A stretch of DNA of 22,771 bases from Candidatus Heimdallarchaeota archaeon (lineage in GTDB: Archaea > Asgardarchaeota > Heimdallarchaeia > JABLTI01): NCBI GenBank assembly GCA_030602675.1, contig JAUVZH010000005.1, forward strand, positions 1 through 22,771, read 5' to 3'. A model generated the notes under the pieces. The model did not search any database. It was not told where the DNA came from and was given only the letters and a program-made list of their open reading frames with translations. Numbering within the stretch: the first letter of the stretch is position 1; each line of letters opens with the position of its first letter. Below, in pieces: positions 14,511 to 20,977 of this stretch. The position numbers were made by a program, and so were the translations under genes.

Positions 14511-15719
14511 ATGACAAAAGAAAACATAGGTGAAAAAATACGTATTAGTGCTCGACGAATTGGAGCTATCTTTTCAAGTACAGCACTTGGCTGGATAAGA
14601 ACCGGTCCTGCATTGTTCTTTACTTTCATTTATCCTATTGTTATGATTCTGTTGTTTGGTTATATCTTTGGAGCAGCACCAGATGATAGTATGTATACTT
14701 TATACTATCTCAATGAAGATACTTACCAAGTTGATGATCAGTTATATTCCAATAATCCTGCTTTGTTATTACTCCAAAATTTAGGATTAGAAAATGAAAC
14801 ATTAAGCGATGAGTTGAATCTTAGGTTAGTAGATGCTAATTTCTCTACAGCCATTTTATCACCAGAGAATTGGACAAAAGAAAATGATGTTCCTTATTTA
14901 CTGTTAATTCCTTCAGGTTGGTCTGCTGCTGTTAACGAATCTAAAACAAATGTAACAGCACCAAAAGCTAATATTGAGTTTTATTATGATCCATCCTATA
15001 CAAGTTATTTTGAAATCCAAAGCTTAGTTGATAATGTTTTACAAGAATTGAACTTGAATGAATTTGGAATTCCAACGCTGATTGCTATTGAAACCACAAC
15101 TACACCAGAGAGACAATCACTAGACTACATAGATTTCTATGTTCCAGGAATTATTATGGTTACGATCTCAACAGCTGGAATGATGGGTTTAGTTGGTATG
15201 GCTACCGAGGAAAGACAAACAGGATTTATATTCAAATTAGCTGCTACACCTATTAAAAAATGGGAATGGGCTACAGCTCACCTTTTTTGGCAAGCTGTTA
15301 TGGGTCTTATGGTAGCTGTTTTAACAGTTTTAACAGGATGGATTGCTTTTGATTTCAACATGACGACAATTCATCCATTAATGATACCTATTCTAATTTT
15401 TGGTTCAATGACATTTGGTGGTTTAGGTTTAATTATCGCACGATTCGTAAAACGTCCTGAAGCAGCAATGGCAGCTACAATGTCCTTTGTCTTTCCTCAG
15501 ATGTTTTTATCAGGAGCACTATTTCCTCCTGAAACTTTGCCCGAATATCTGCAAATAATTGCTAAATTTTTCCCGCTTTATTATATTAGTGAAGCAATGA
15601 GATCCGTTATGCTTGAATCTACCTTCAGTAATGTCTGGGTTCCATTAGGTGTTACTATAGCAATGGGTATTGTTTTCTTTATACTTGGATCAATACTCAC
15701 TGTTTGGAGGAAAGAATGA
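14511..15719 (+). CDS. ABC-2 type exporter, permease subunit 1
   Basis: A 402-residue membrane subunit. One helix at about 32-55 (ALFFTFIYPIVMILLFGYIFG) is followed by an external domain of about 150 residues, then five helices from about 212 to the end. The helices include FYVPGIIMVTISTAGMMGLVG, the PxxFLSGALFPPE turn and PLYYISEAMRSVM, all features of the ABC2_membrane_3/DrrB-YhgE group. GAGGA at 14500-14504 lies inside the end of the ATPase gene, six bases before the ATG, so translation is probably coupled. It is paralogous to the next gene, and the two probably form a heterodimer. Confidence 0.87.
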   Translation: MTKENIGEKIRISARRIGAIFSSTALGWIRTGPALFFTFIYPIVMILLFGYIFGAAPDDSMYTLYYLNEDTYQVDDQLYSNNPALLLLQNLGLENETLSDELNLRLVDANFSTAILSPENWTKENDVPYLLLIPSGWSAAVNESKTNVTAPKANIEFYYDPSYTSYFEIQSLVDNVLQELNLNEFGIPTLIAIETTTTPERQSLDYIDFYVPGIIMVTISTAGMMGLVGMATEERQTGFIFKLAATPIKKWEWATAHLFWQAVMGLMVAVLTVLTGWIAFDFNMTTIHPLMIPILIFGSMTFGGLGLIIARFVKRPEAAMAATMSFVFPQMFLSGALFPPETLPEYLQIIAKFFPLYYISEAMRSVMLESTFSNVWVPLGVTIAMGIVFFILGSILTVWRKE

Positions 15720-15726
15720 AGGAGGT
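15719..15726 (+). promoter_or_regulatory. Ribosome-binding site that fixes the start of permease 2
   Basis: AAGGAGGT lies six bases before the ATG at 15733. It shows that the longer frame, open from 15670 inside permease 1, is not the real start. Confidence 0.7.
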
Positions 15727-15732
15727 ATAACT

Positions 15733-16980
15733 ATGGATGAAACAAACGATAAACCAAAGAAGCAAAATGCTTTCGCCATTGAAATTGGTCTCATTTTCAA
15801 ACGTTTAGGTGCCTATATCACTGCAGCATTGATAGACTTCAGAAGATCACCTTTAACTATCTTCTTTACAGTAGCTTATCCTATCATCCTAATCCTATTA
15901 TTTGGTGCAATTTTCAGCAATGAAAATTTGTCATCAGATCCTTATGTTTTATATCTTCAAAGTGGAGTTGATGAAGGATATGAAATTTCACCAACTCAAC
16001 GGTTAAATTTTACAGATGATTTTATTACCATATTAGAAGAAATGGAAAGAAATGATAGTACATCAATTTTTGATGTTAATAATATACCATTAAAAGATGA
16101 GCAAAACAAACCTATTGATGCTGGTCAGTATTTAGAGGAAGTTGAAGGGTATATTGCTATTGTTATACCTGAAAATTTCACTCAAGAATTGTTGTTTAAT
16201 TCTCCTATTAACCTAGCTGTGATTATGGATGAAAATTCACAACAAGCAAACATTGCTTTAAAGATACTAGATAATGTTATTTACAGCTTTAATCTTGGAG
16301 TAGCAGGTTACAATGACACACAAATAGGTATGGAATCAACAAATATTTTCCTAGAAGAGGATATCGAATATTTCGAATTTCTTATTCCAGGTATTATTGG
16401 AGTAGCAATAATGAATAATGGTGTTATTGGGACAATCAATCGTTATACCTATTTTGACAAAAAGGGATTCTTCAGAAAATTATCCTCCTCACCTATGAAG
16501 AAAGGAGAAGTAGTTCTTGGTGAGGCTTCATGGACTTTCCTTCAAGGATTAATTTCTATTATAGCCATCTTGCTTGTAGGTTGGTTAGTATTTAAGATTG
16601 GTGATAGAGATTTCAAGTGGATTATAGATGTCTTGGATTGGAAGATTATACCAATTACTATTTCAGCAGTATTAAATTTCACAGGTCTTGGTATGATTGG
16701 TTCAAGATTGATTAAAAACCCCGATTCCGCCACTGCTGCTGGAAATTTCCTAACATTTCCGATGATGTTTCTAAGTGGTGCTTTCTTTGAGGTAGCTCAT
16801 ATTCCTGTAATAAGTATAGTCTCTAAAATGCTTCCTTTGACATATATTGTAGATGCATATCGAGCTTCAATGATAACAATAAACACAAGTGTTGCTTGGT
16901 TTAATATTGGAATAAGCTTTGCTTTTGGTATTGTAATCTTTACAATTGGAATTTTAATTACCAAATTATCTGAAAGATAA
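15733..16980 (+). CDS. ABC-2 type exporter, permease subunit 2
   Basis: A 415-residue paralogue of the preceding permease with the same plan. It has a cytosolic N-terminus, one helix at about 40-62 (PLTIFFTVAYPIILILLFGAIF), an external domain of about 160 residues, then five helices with FLIPGIIGVAIMNNGVIGTI, FPMMFLSGAFFEV and PLTYIVDAYRASM. Two different permeases with one ATPase suggest a heterodimeric channel with two copies of the ATPase. The ATG at 15733 follows a near-perfect Shine-Dalgarno site, 13 bases after the permease 1 stop. No clear terminator follows. Confidence 0.86.
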   Translation: MDETNDKPKKQNAFAIEIGLIFKRLGAYITAALIDFRRSPLTIFFTVAYPIILILLFGAIFSNENLSSDPYVLYLQSGVDEGYEISPTQRLNFTDDFITILEEMERNDSTSIFDVNNIPLKDEQNKPIDAGQYLEEVEGYIAIVIPENFTQELLFNSPINLAVIMDENSQQANIALKILDNVIYSFNLGVAGYNDTQIGMESTNIFLEEDIEYFEFLIPGIIGVAIMNNGVIGTINRYTYFDKKGFFRKLSSSPMKKGEVVLGEASWTFLQGLISIIAILLVGWLVFKIGDRDFKWIIDVLDWKIIPITISAVLNFTGLGMIGSRLIKNPDSATAAGNFLTFPMMFLSGAFFEVAHIPVISIVSKMLPLTYIVDAYRASMITINTSVAWFNIGISFAFGIVIFTIGILITKLSER

Positions 16981-17246
16981 AACAAGGTTAACAAGAATAA
17001 AATGTATTGGATTACTAATAAATCTGATACTTATTCTTCTTAAAACATGATTTGAAATGTGATATAGATAAGTTAGAAGCTTTGTTCAATAAAGAAAAGT
17101 GTTCCCAGCCTTACTGAGCATACTACTCTTTACAATCAACTTTTTTAGTATTGTTTAATGCATGTAGTTTATTTTCTATTTTACTTACACACCTTAAACA
17201 AAACAGTATTGCTATATACTTTGATTCTCAACTATATAACGATGAT
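16981..17246. other. Gene-free stretch after the ABC operon
   Basis: No ORF longer than 13 codons with a ribosome-binding site was found on the plus strand. The DNA is AT-rich with several T-runs. TTGCTATATAC near 17209-17219 is a further TATA-like sequence upstream of the stronger one at 17247. Confidence 0.4.
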
Positions 17247-17254
17247 TTTATATA
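17247..17254 (+). promoter_or_regulatory. TATA box of the mini-ORF unit
   Basis: TTTATATA is centred near 17251. A start of transcription 26 bases downstream falls at 17277, exactly the foot of the first hairpin. Confidence 0.45.
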
Positions 17255-17276
17255 GTAGGTTGTATACCTTCTTCTC

Positions 17277-17378
17277 GCTCATAAAGAAATTCTTTTTGAG
17301 CAGTTTAGTGTGTTGACCTGAACTCGGTTTTTTGAGTTACAATGGAAAATGTTGATTGTGAGTTTAACGAACAATCAA
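17277..17378 (+). ncRNA. Leader with three consecutive hairpins
   Basis: Hairpin 1 (17277-17301) is GCTCA/TGAGC plus AAAGA/TCTTT with one T-T mismatch, ten pairs in all. Hairpin 2 (17321-17338) is AACTC/GAGTT with an 8-base loop. Hairpin 3 (17352-17378) is TTGATTGT/ACAATCAA, eight perfect pairs with an 11-base loop. Together they begin at the predicted start of transcription and end 18 bases before the AAGGTGATT ribosome-binding site of a tiny ORF. This could be a regulatory leader or the body of a small RNA. The pairings are read by eye; no folding energy was computed. Confidence 0.4.
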
Positions 17379-17401
17379 ATGAATGTGAGATATTAAGGTG
17401 A
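17342..17401 (+). CDS. 19-residue acidic leader-like ORF
   Basis: The peptide MENVDCEFNEQSNECEILR is acidic and holds two cysteines. Hairpin 3 lies inside it, and its TGA overlaps the AAGGTGATT ribosome-binding site of the next tiny ORF. This resembles a translated leader, but its own ribosome-binding site is poor and it may be chance. Confidence 0.22.
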   Translation: MENVDCEFNEQSNECEILR

Positions 17402-17406
17402 TTAGT

Positions 17407-17496
17407 ATGAATAAAAGAAAATTCAGTATGAAATCCGAAATTAGAAAGGCTTTAGAAAGACCAGGAATGGAAATTCCTCAAAGAATGAAAGCATAA
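17407..17496 (+). CDS. 29-residue basic mini-protein
   Basis: The ORF begins MNKRKFSMKSEIRKALERPG and ends IPQRMKA. It is strongly basic and probably helical in its first half. AAGGTGATT at 17395-17403 is one of the better Shine-Dalgarno matches in the window, three bases before the ATG. It aligns without gaps with the start of the 34-residue ORF that follows: M1, R4, K5, K9, R13 and L16 are identical. Function unknown; toxin, regulatory peptide or nucleic-acid binder are guesses only. Confidence 0.4.
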   Translation: MNKRKFSMKSEIRKALERPGMEIPQRMKA

Positions 17497-17521
17497 TAGA
17501 AAATTAACAGAGATGATTATA

Positions 17522-17626
17522 ATGACAAACAGAAAAGTAATCTATAAAAAACAATTTAGAAATGAATTAGCAAAAGCGAGAATTGATAGTGCAATTAACA
17601 TTTACTACAGATGCATAAACAAATAG
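17522..17626 (+). CDS. 34-residue basic mini-protein
   Basis: The ORF begins MTNRKVIYKKQFRNELAKAR and ends with IYYRCINK. It is basic, with one cysteine. GATGATT stands where the preceding ORF has GGTGATT, three bases before the ATG. It follows that ORF after 25 bases and shares its MxxRKxxxKxx[FI]RxxL opening, suggesting a duplicated pair. The KQFRNEL element also resembles EEFNKEL of the 72-residue protein at 4561. No family recognised. Confidence 0.4.
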   Translation: MTNRKVIYKKQFRNELAKARIDSAINIYYRCINK

Positions 17627-17723
17627 ATCTATGATTTATAAAAAACACACAAAATTGTTGATATAAACTATTCATAGAACTACTCACCAAGAACAATAGC
17701 ATCGATAATGAGAATGGTCGTTG

Positions 17724-17744
17724 ATGGGGGTCTCCCCCATTTTT
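17724..17744 (+). terminator. Intrinsic-type terminator of the mini-ORF unit
   Basis: ATGGGGG (17724-17730) and CCCCCAT (17734-17740) form a 7-bp GC-rich stem with a TCT loop, followed by four T and then AT-rich sequence. It is one of the most GC-rich stems in the window. Confidence 0.65.
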
Positions 17745-17777
17745 ACTAATTTTAGTTTAATAAAAAAAATTGTGAAA

Positions 17778-17798
17778 AGGGTTGTAAAAAATAACCCT
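17778..17798 (-). terminator. Terminator of the padR-HAAS operon
   Basis: AGGGTT (17778-17783) and AACCCT (17793-17798) pair around a 9-base loop, and the stem overlaps the stop codon of the minus-strand gene. On the minus strand TTTTCACAATTTTTTTTA follows. Confidence 0.6.
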
Positions 17799-18999
17799 AA
17801 TCGTAGTAAATAACTTCTTTTTCAGGAAAACCTTCCACTTCGAGTTTTATCATTCTGATTAATTCGCTTAATATTCCTAATGCTGTAAGTCCTACTGTTA
17901 TGTAAATTGTTATTGTTAATGCTAGTATTGCTGTCTCTGTATTCATTGTGTAACCGATTTTGGTAATGATGAGATCAAGTAAATTTAATACTGCATCCAA
18001 AACATTGGTTGTAGTAAAGATTTGAGCTTTACCAATAATTGTTAGGAATAGTGGAATGTTTATGGCTGTAACTAACAATCCAAGGAACATTAGTAGTTGT
18101 TGTAGTCTGAGTAATCTGCCTACCATTGCTTGAAGGAATTTTATTATTCCTCCTAATAGCATCAATGCACCAAATATTGTAATCCAGATTCTAAATGCTT
18201 CTTGTATGAAGTCGAGTATTGGCAAAAATGGAAGTACAACAAAAGCAGTTCCAAATACCATGCCAGTTATACCTTCAGATAAATAATTCCTACCTGAAAC
18301 GTAGCTAACTCTTTTAACTCTCTTTCTTGGTTGAACTTCTCGTACAACTCTAGGTTCTTTGACAATGATTGTTTCCTTGACTACATTTGGTTCAGTAGTT
18401 AAAGGATCTGTTTGTGTAATTGTTTTATCTTTGTCTTTATCTAATCTAATCACTGGCAAAAAATTGACTTGTGGGAATCGTCTTGCAAACCTTCCCAAAT
18501 CATCTGGTAGATATCCTTCATGAGATAAATAGACGAATATTGCTGATACTATAATTATTGCTATAGCAAAACTAGTAAATACTCCTTGAAAGAATGCACC
18601 AAATATTTCACCTACTGATTTGTTTGATGCAAAACTAAATATGAATACTAGAAAATTAATTCCTGCTAAAACTGCAGCAGCAATTATCATTACTCGAGTA
18701 TATAATGGGAACAATTCTTCTGTGATGAAAAATTTGGGTTTCCCTCTTCGCTTATATTCACTAGCAATTTTACTTGGGGCTCCCATTTGATCTATAGCTT
18801 GTCTAATATGATCTTCAGAGGGGTCTAATTCCTCGGCTAATACAGTCGCTTTATCCCAGATGTGAGTTTCAAGTTCTTCTAAGATTTCCTCAATATCCTC
18901 TTTTTGATCTTTTAACCAAAAGGGTAATTTCCTTTCTACTTCAGCAAGGAAATTATTGACTAATTCTTGATTTTTATTTTGACTATTTTCTTCGTTCAT
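17797..18999 (-). CDS. HAAS-domain-like membrane protein, PadR partner
   Basis: A 400-residue protein. The N-terminal ~85 residues are helical and acidic, with FLAEVERKLPFWLKDQKED and a second half containing AIDQMGAPSKIASEYKRRGKP. This layout matches the HAAS (DUF1700-like) domain, which occurs with PadR regulators. About six hydrophobic segments follow, at roughly 103-123, 133-158, 235-256, 266-290, 295-318 and 355-378. A basic cytosolic loop (VREVQPRKRVKRVS) lies near 215-230. GAGGT, overlapping the padR stop codon, lies eight bases before the ATG, so the two genes are translationally coupled. It probably senses the membrane or modulates PadR; the signal is unknown. Confidence 0.72.
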   Translation of the reverse strand: MNEENSQNKNQELVNNFLAEVERKLPFWLKDQKEDIEEILEELETHIWDKATVLAEELDPSEDHIRQAIDQMGAPSKIASEYKRRGKPKFFITEELFPLYTRVMIIAAAVLAGINFLVFIFSFASNKSVGEIFGAFFQGVFTSFAIAIIIVSAIFVYLSHEGYLPDDLGRFARRFPQVNFLPVIRLDKDKDKTITQTDPLTTEPNVVKETIIVKEPRVVREVQPRKRVKRVSYVSGRNYLSEGITGMVFGTAFVVLPFLPILDFIQEAFRIWITIFGALMLLGGIIKFLQAMVGRLLRLQQLLMFLGLLVTAINIPLFLTIIGKAQIFTTTNVLDAVLNLLDLIITKIGYTMNTETAILALTITIYITVGLTALGILSELIRMIKLEVEGFPEKEVIYYD

Positions 19000-19007
19000 T
19001 GCTCACA

Positions 19008-19012
19008 ACCTC
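19008..19012 (-). promoter_or_regulatory. Ribosome-binding site overlapping the padR stop codon
   Basis: On the minus strand, GAGGT begins at the G of the padR TAG stop and ends eight bases before the ATG of the HAAS-like gene. This supports translational coupling. Confidence 0.55.
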
Positions 19013-19533
19013 TAATTCTTAATTTCTTCAATATACAACCCACATACTTCACAGAATTTAGAGAAATCATCTAATTTGATTTTATTAGCACAATTAGGAC
19101 AATACATAAACATATCCTCAGGCAATGAAATTTGGAAGTCCATTAATGGGGAGATTGCTTCCAATAACTTAGCAAAAAAACCTGACATGTGGTTTAATAA
19201 TTTAATTCCTTCTTCTGTGAGAATGTAGTACTTTCTTGGACGACCACCTAATTCTCTTTTTATTGATTTTAAGACACCGTCTTTTTCCATTTTTCGTAGC
19301 AGTGGATAAACCGTACCTTCTTCAACGATTAGTACGTTTTGTGTTTCTTCTTCTAATTCTTTTAGCAATTGGTAACCATAGATACCTTCTTCTGGATAGC
19401 GTTTCATGATCTGTAGTATAGCAACAGTAGAAATTCCTCGAAGTAATTCAGATTCGAAGCTTTCCACATAAGTTCTAAAGTGGTCATCACCTATGAGTGC
19501 TTCCGGATGGAATGTTTTGACTTTTTTTAACAA
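19012..19533 (-). CDS. PadR family transcriptional regulator with C-terminal zinc ribbon
   Basis: A 173-residue regulator. The winged-helix domain at about 28-115 has YGYQLLKELEEE (52-63), the GTVYPLLRKMEKDGVL recognition region (73-88) and GGRPRKYYILTEEG (96-109), as in PadR-type repressors. A short helix leads to a zinc ribbon with C145, C148, C161 and C164 (CPNC and CEVC). The start is TTG, fixed by GGTGAT five bases upstream (19539-19544). Upstream lie several TAGTAT/ATACTA half-sites, suggesting autoregulation and possibly control of the divergent Mre11-type gene. PadR proteins often control ABC exporters, and one lies about 2 kb away. Confidence 0.88.
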   Translation of the reverse strand: MLKKVKTFHPEALIGDDHFRTYVESFESELLRGISTVAILQIMKRYPEEGIYGYQLLKELEEETQNVLIVEEGTVYPLLRKMEKDGVLKSIKRELGGRPRKYYILTEEGIKLLNHMSGFFAKLLEAISPLMDFQISLPEDMFMYCPNCANKIKLDDFSKFCEVCGLYIEEIKN

Positions 19534-19562
19534 TCGCTATCACCTTATTATTAATTTTTTAT

Positions 19563-19610
19563 TAGTATTCTTCATACACTATTGAAGTAATACTATATCA
19601 TGTATAGTAT
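19563..19610. promoter_or_regulatory. Palindromic operator cluster between padR and the Mre11-type gene
   Basis: ATACTATA (19590-19597) and TATAGTAT (19603-19610) form a perfect 8-base dyad with a 5-base spacer. A second dyad, TAGTATT (19563-19569) and AATACTA (19589-19595), encloses inner TTCA/TGAA arms. Three copies of one AGTAT half-site thus lie between the divergent genes. The first dyad ends seven bases before the TATA box at 19617. PadR is the natural candidate to bind here. Confidence 0.5.
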
Positions 19611-19616
19611 ATTACA

Positions 19617-19624
19617 TATATAAA
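19617..19624 (+). promoter_or_regulatory. TATA box for the Mre11-type gene
   Basis: TATATAAA is a strong archaeal TATA match. Transcription would begin near 19647, leaving a leader of about 43 bases. A TTTGTTG/CAACAAA hairpin at 19633-19653 lies across that position. Confidence 0.45.
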
Positions 19625-19689
19625 GATACTCTTTTGTTGGGAAAAACAACAAAGAAAGGTTTTAATGAGAAAAACAAGGTAGAAAGGAT

Positions 19690-20697
19690 ATGCGATTTCT
19701 GGCAATAGCTGACACTCATTTGGGATTTGAAGCTGGAAAAACCTCTGCAGCTAGAAAATATACCTATGAAAGAATGTTTAATGCATTTGAAGAAATTTCG
19801 CAAATTGCTAAAGAAAAAAATGTTGATTATCTATTGCATGGTGGAGATATTTTCAATAGAAGTAAACCACGCAAAAAGGTCGTAAGGAGAACCTATAAAA
19901 TAATTCAAGATTTACTAGAAGCAGATATTGGTTTCCTTGTTGCTCCTGGAAATCATGAGCGGTCAAAATTGCCTGACACATTATTGTGCTATCATCCTAA
20001 AAGCCATTTTTTCTTTGCAATGACTTCCATTGATTTTGATGTGTGTACAATAGTAGGATTCCCTTTTGAACCAAATCTGGGTGGAGCAACTCAGAAGAAA
20101 TTATCCAATTTGGTTAAACAGCTTGAGCAAAAACCATGTTTAATTTTATGCCATCAGCTTTTTGATAGGTCAGAATTTGGTCCACACAGATTTCGATTTA
20201 GTATTACTCATGGTGCAATTGATCCTTTGCTTTTTCCCCAAAATGTTAAGCTAATTATCACTGGTCATATTCACAGAGCACAAGCTTTAATGAACGGTTT
20301 TGTAGTTTATCCCGGTTCCACTGAAAGAACGAGTTTTGTAGAGGTAATTGAACCAAAAGGCTTTCTGCTTATAGATATTGATAGTAATTCATTGTCAGTT
20401 AAATTTAATGAATTGAACTCCACCAAAATGGATGTAATAGAAATTAACCTCCTACAACAAGAACTCGATATTGGAGAACTTAGTAACAAAATTGAAAGAG
20501 GTTTTACAAGAACACTGCTGAGGTTTACAGGTAGAGGATTAACAACTTCTGAGTTTGAAGCTATAAAAAATGGGTTTCCAATTAATGATTATCCCTTGTT
20601 AACAGTTAGTCCGAAATTTCCTAAACAAGCTTTAAAACCATTATATGAAAATAACAAGCTACCTTTTAGCTTTCCAGATATCACTAAGAAATTCTAG
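19690..20697 (+). CDS. Mre11/SbcD-type DNA nuclease (calcineurin-like phosphoesterase)
   Basis: A 335-residue metallophosphoesterase of the DNA repair exonuclease group, which processes DNA ends. Di-metal motifs are all present: D8 and H10 in ADTHLG, D53 in HGGDIF, N88 and H89 in PGNHE, H155 in LCHQ, and H193 and H195 in TGHIHRAQ. YPGSTERTSF at about 206-215 is the usual Mre11 segment after the last motif. A capping-like region of about 110 residues follows. It is shorter than typical archaeal Mre11 and has no Rad50, HerA or NurA neighbour here, so it may be an Rad50-independent paralogue. The start is ATG, with AGG close upstream. Its TAG stop overlaps that of the convergent feoC in the palindrome CTAG. 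Confidence 0.85.
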   Translation: MRFLAIADTHLGFEAGKTSAARKYTYERMFNAFEEISQIAKEKNVDYLLHGGDIFNRSKPRKKVVRRTYKIIQDLLEADIGFLVAPGNHERSKLPDTLLCYHPKSHFFFAMTSIDFDVCTIVGFPFEPNLGGATQKKLSNLVKQLEQKPCLILCHQLFDRSEFGPHRFRFSITHGAIDPLLFPQNVKLIITGHIHRAQALMNGFVVYPGSTERTSFVEVIEPKGFLLIDIDSNSLSVKFNELNSTKMDVIEINLLQQELDIGELSNKIERGFTRTLLRFTGRGLTTSEFEAIKNGFPINDYPLLTVSPKFPKQALKPLYENNKLPFSFPDITKKF

Positions 20698-20951
20698 TTT
20701 TTTTCAACTAACCGATATTTCGCTGTCAATAATAAAGAACAATTAATTATTTTTGAACAACTAGAACATTTGGTTGGTGGGCAATTATCAAGATTTTCTT
20801 GTAAAGGTTCTATAATTTCTAGGTAGCCTATTTTTACTAATTGGTCAAGAAGCATTACTATAGTTCCCTCTTCAATTTCCAATTTACGTGATATTGTTGA
20901 AATATTAGCATCTCCACCTGCACGGAGATATGCCAATAATTTTGAGAGCAT
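20694..20951 (-). CDS. feoC: FeoC-like iron-transport regulator (winged helix with cysteine cluster)
   Basis: An 85-residue protein. The first ~48 residues form a winged helix (MLSKLLAYLRAGG, then ISTISRKLEIEEGTIVMLL). Next comes CPPTKCSSCSKIINC with C57, C62, C65 and C71, a pattern like the FeoC cysteine cluster that binds Fe-S or zinc in known members. It is the last gene of the feoB operon, 26 bases after the membrane protein gene, which supports the assignment. FeoC proteins are thought to control FeoB stability or expression in response to oxygen or iron. Confidence 0.8.
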   Translation of the reverse strand: MLSKLLAYLRAGGDANISTISRKLEIEEGTIVMLLDQLVKIGYLEIIEPLQENLDNCPPTKCSSCSKIINCSLLLTAKYRLVEKN

Positions 20952-20977
20952 TTTAGATATCTTCCTTTATGTTCTTT

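Noticed and set aside
15670..15732. Longer N-terminus for permease 2, starting inside permease 1
   Set aside because: The AAGGAGGT site at 15719-15726 points to ATG 15733, and the extra 21 residues are just permease 1 codons read in another frame.
17631..17666. 11-codon ORF MIYKKHTKLLI after the mini-ORFs, echoing IYKK of the 34-residue peptide
   Set aside because: Too short, with no ribosome-binding site. The shared TATAAAAAACA run can arise by chance in AT-rich DNA.
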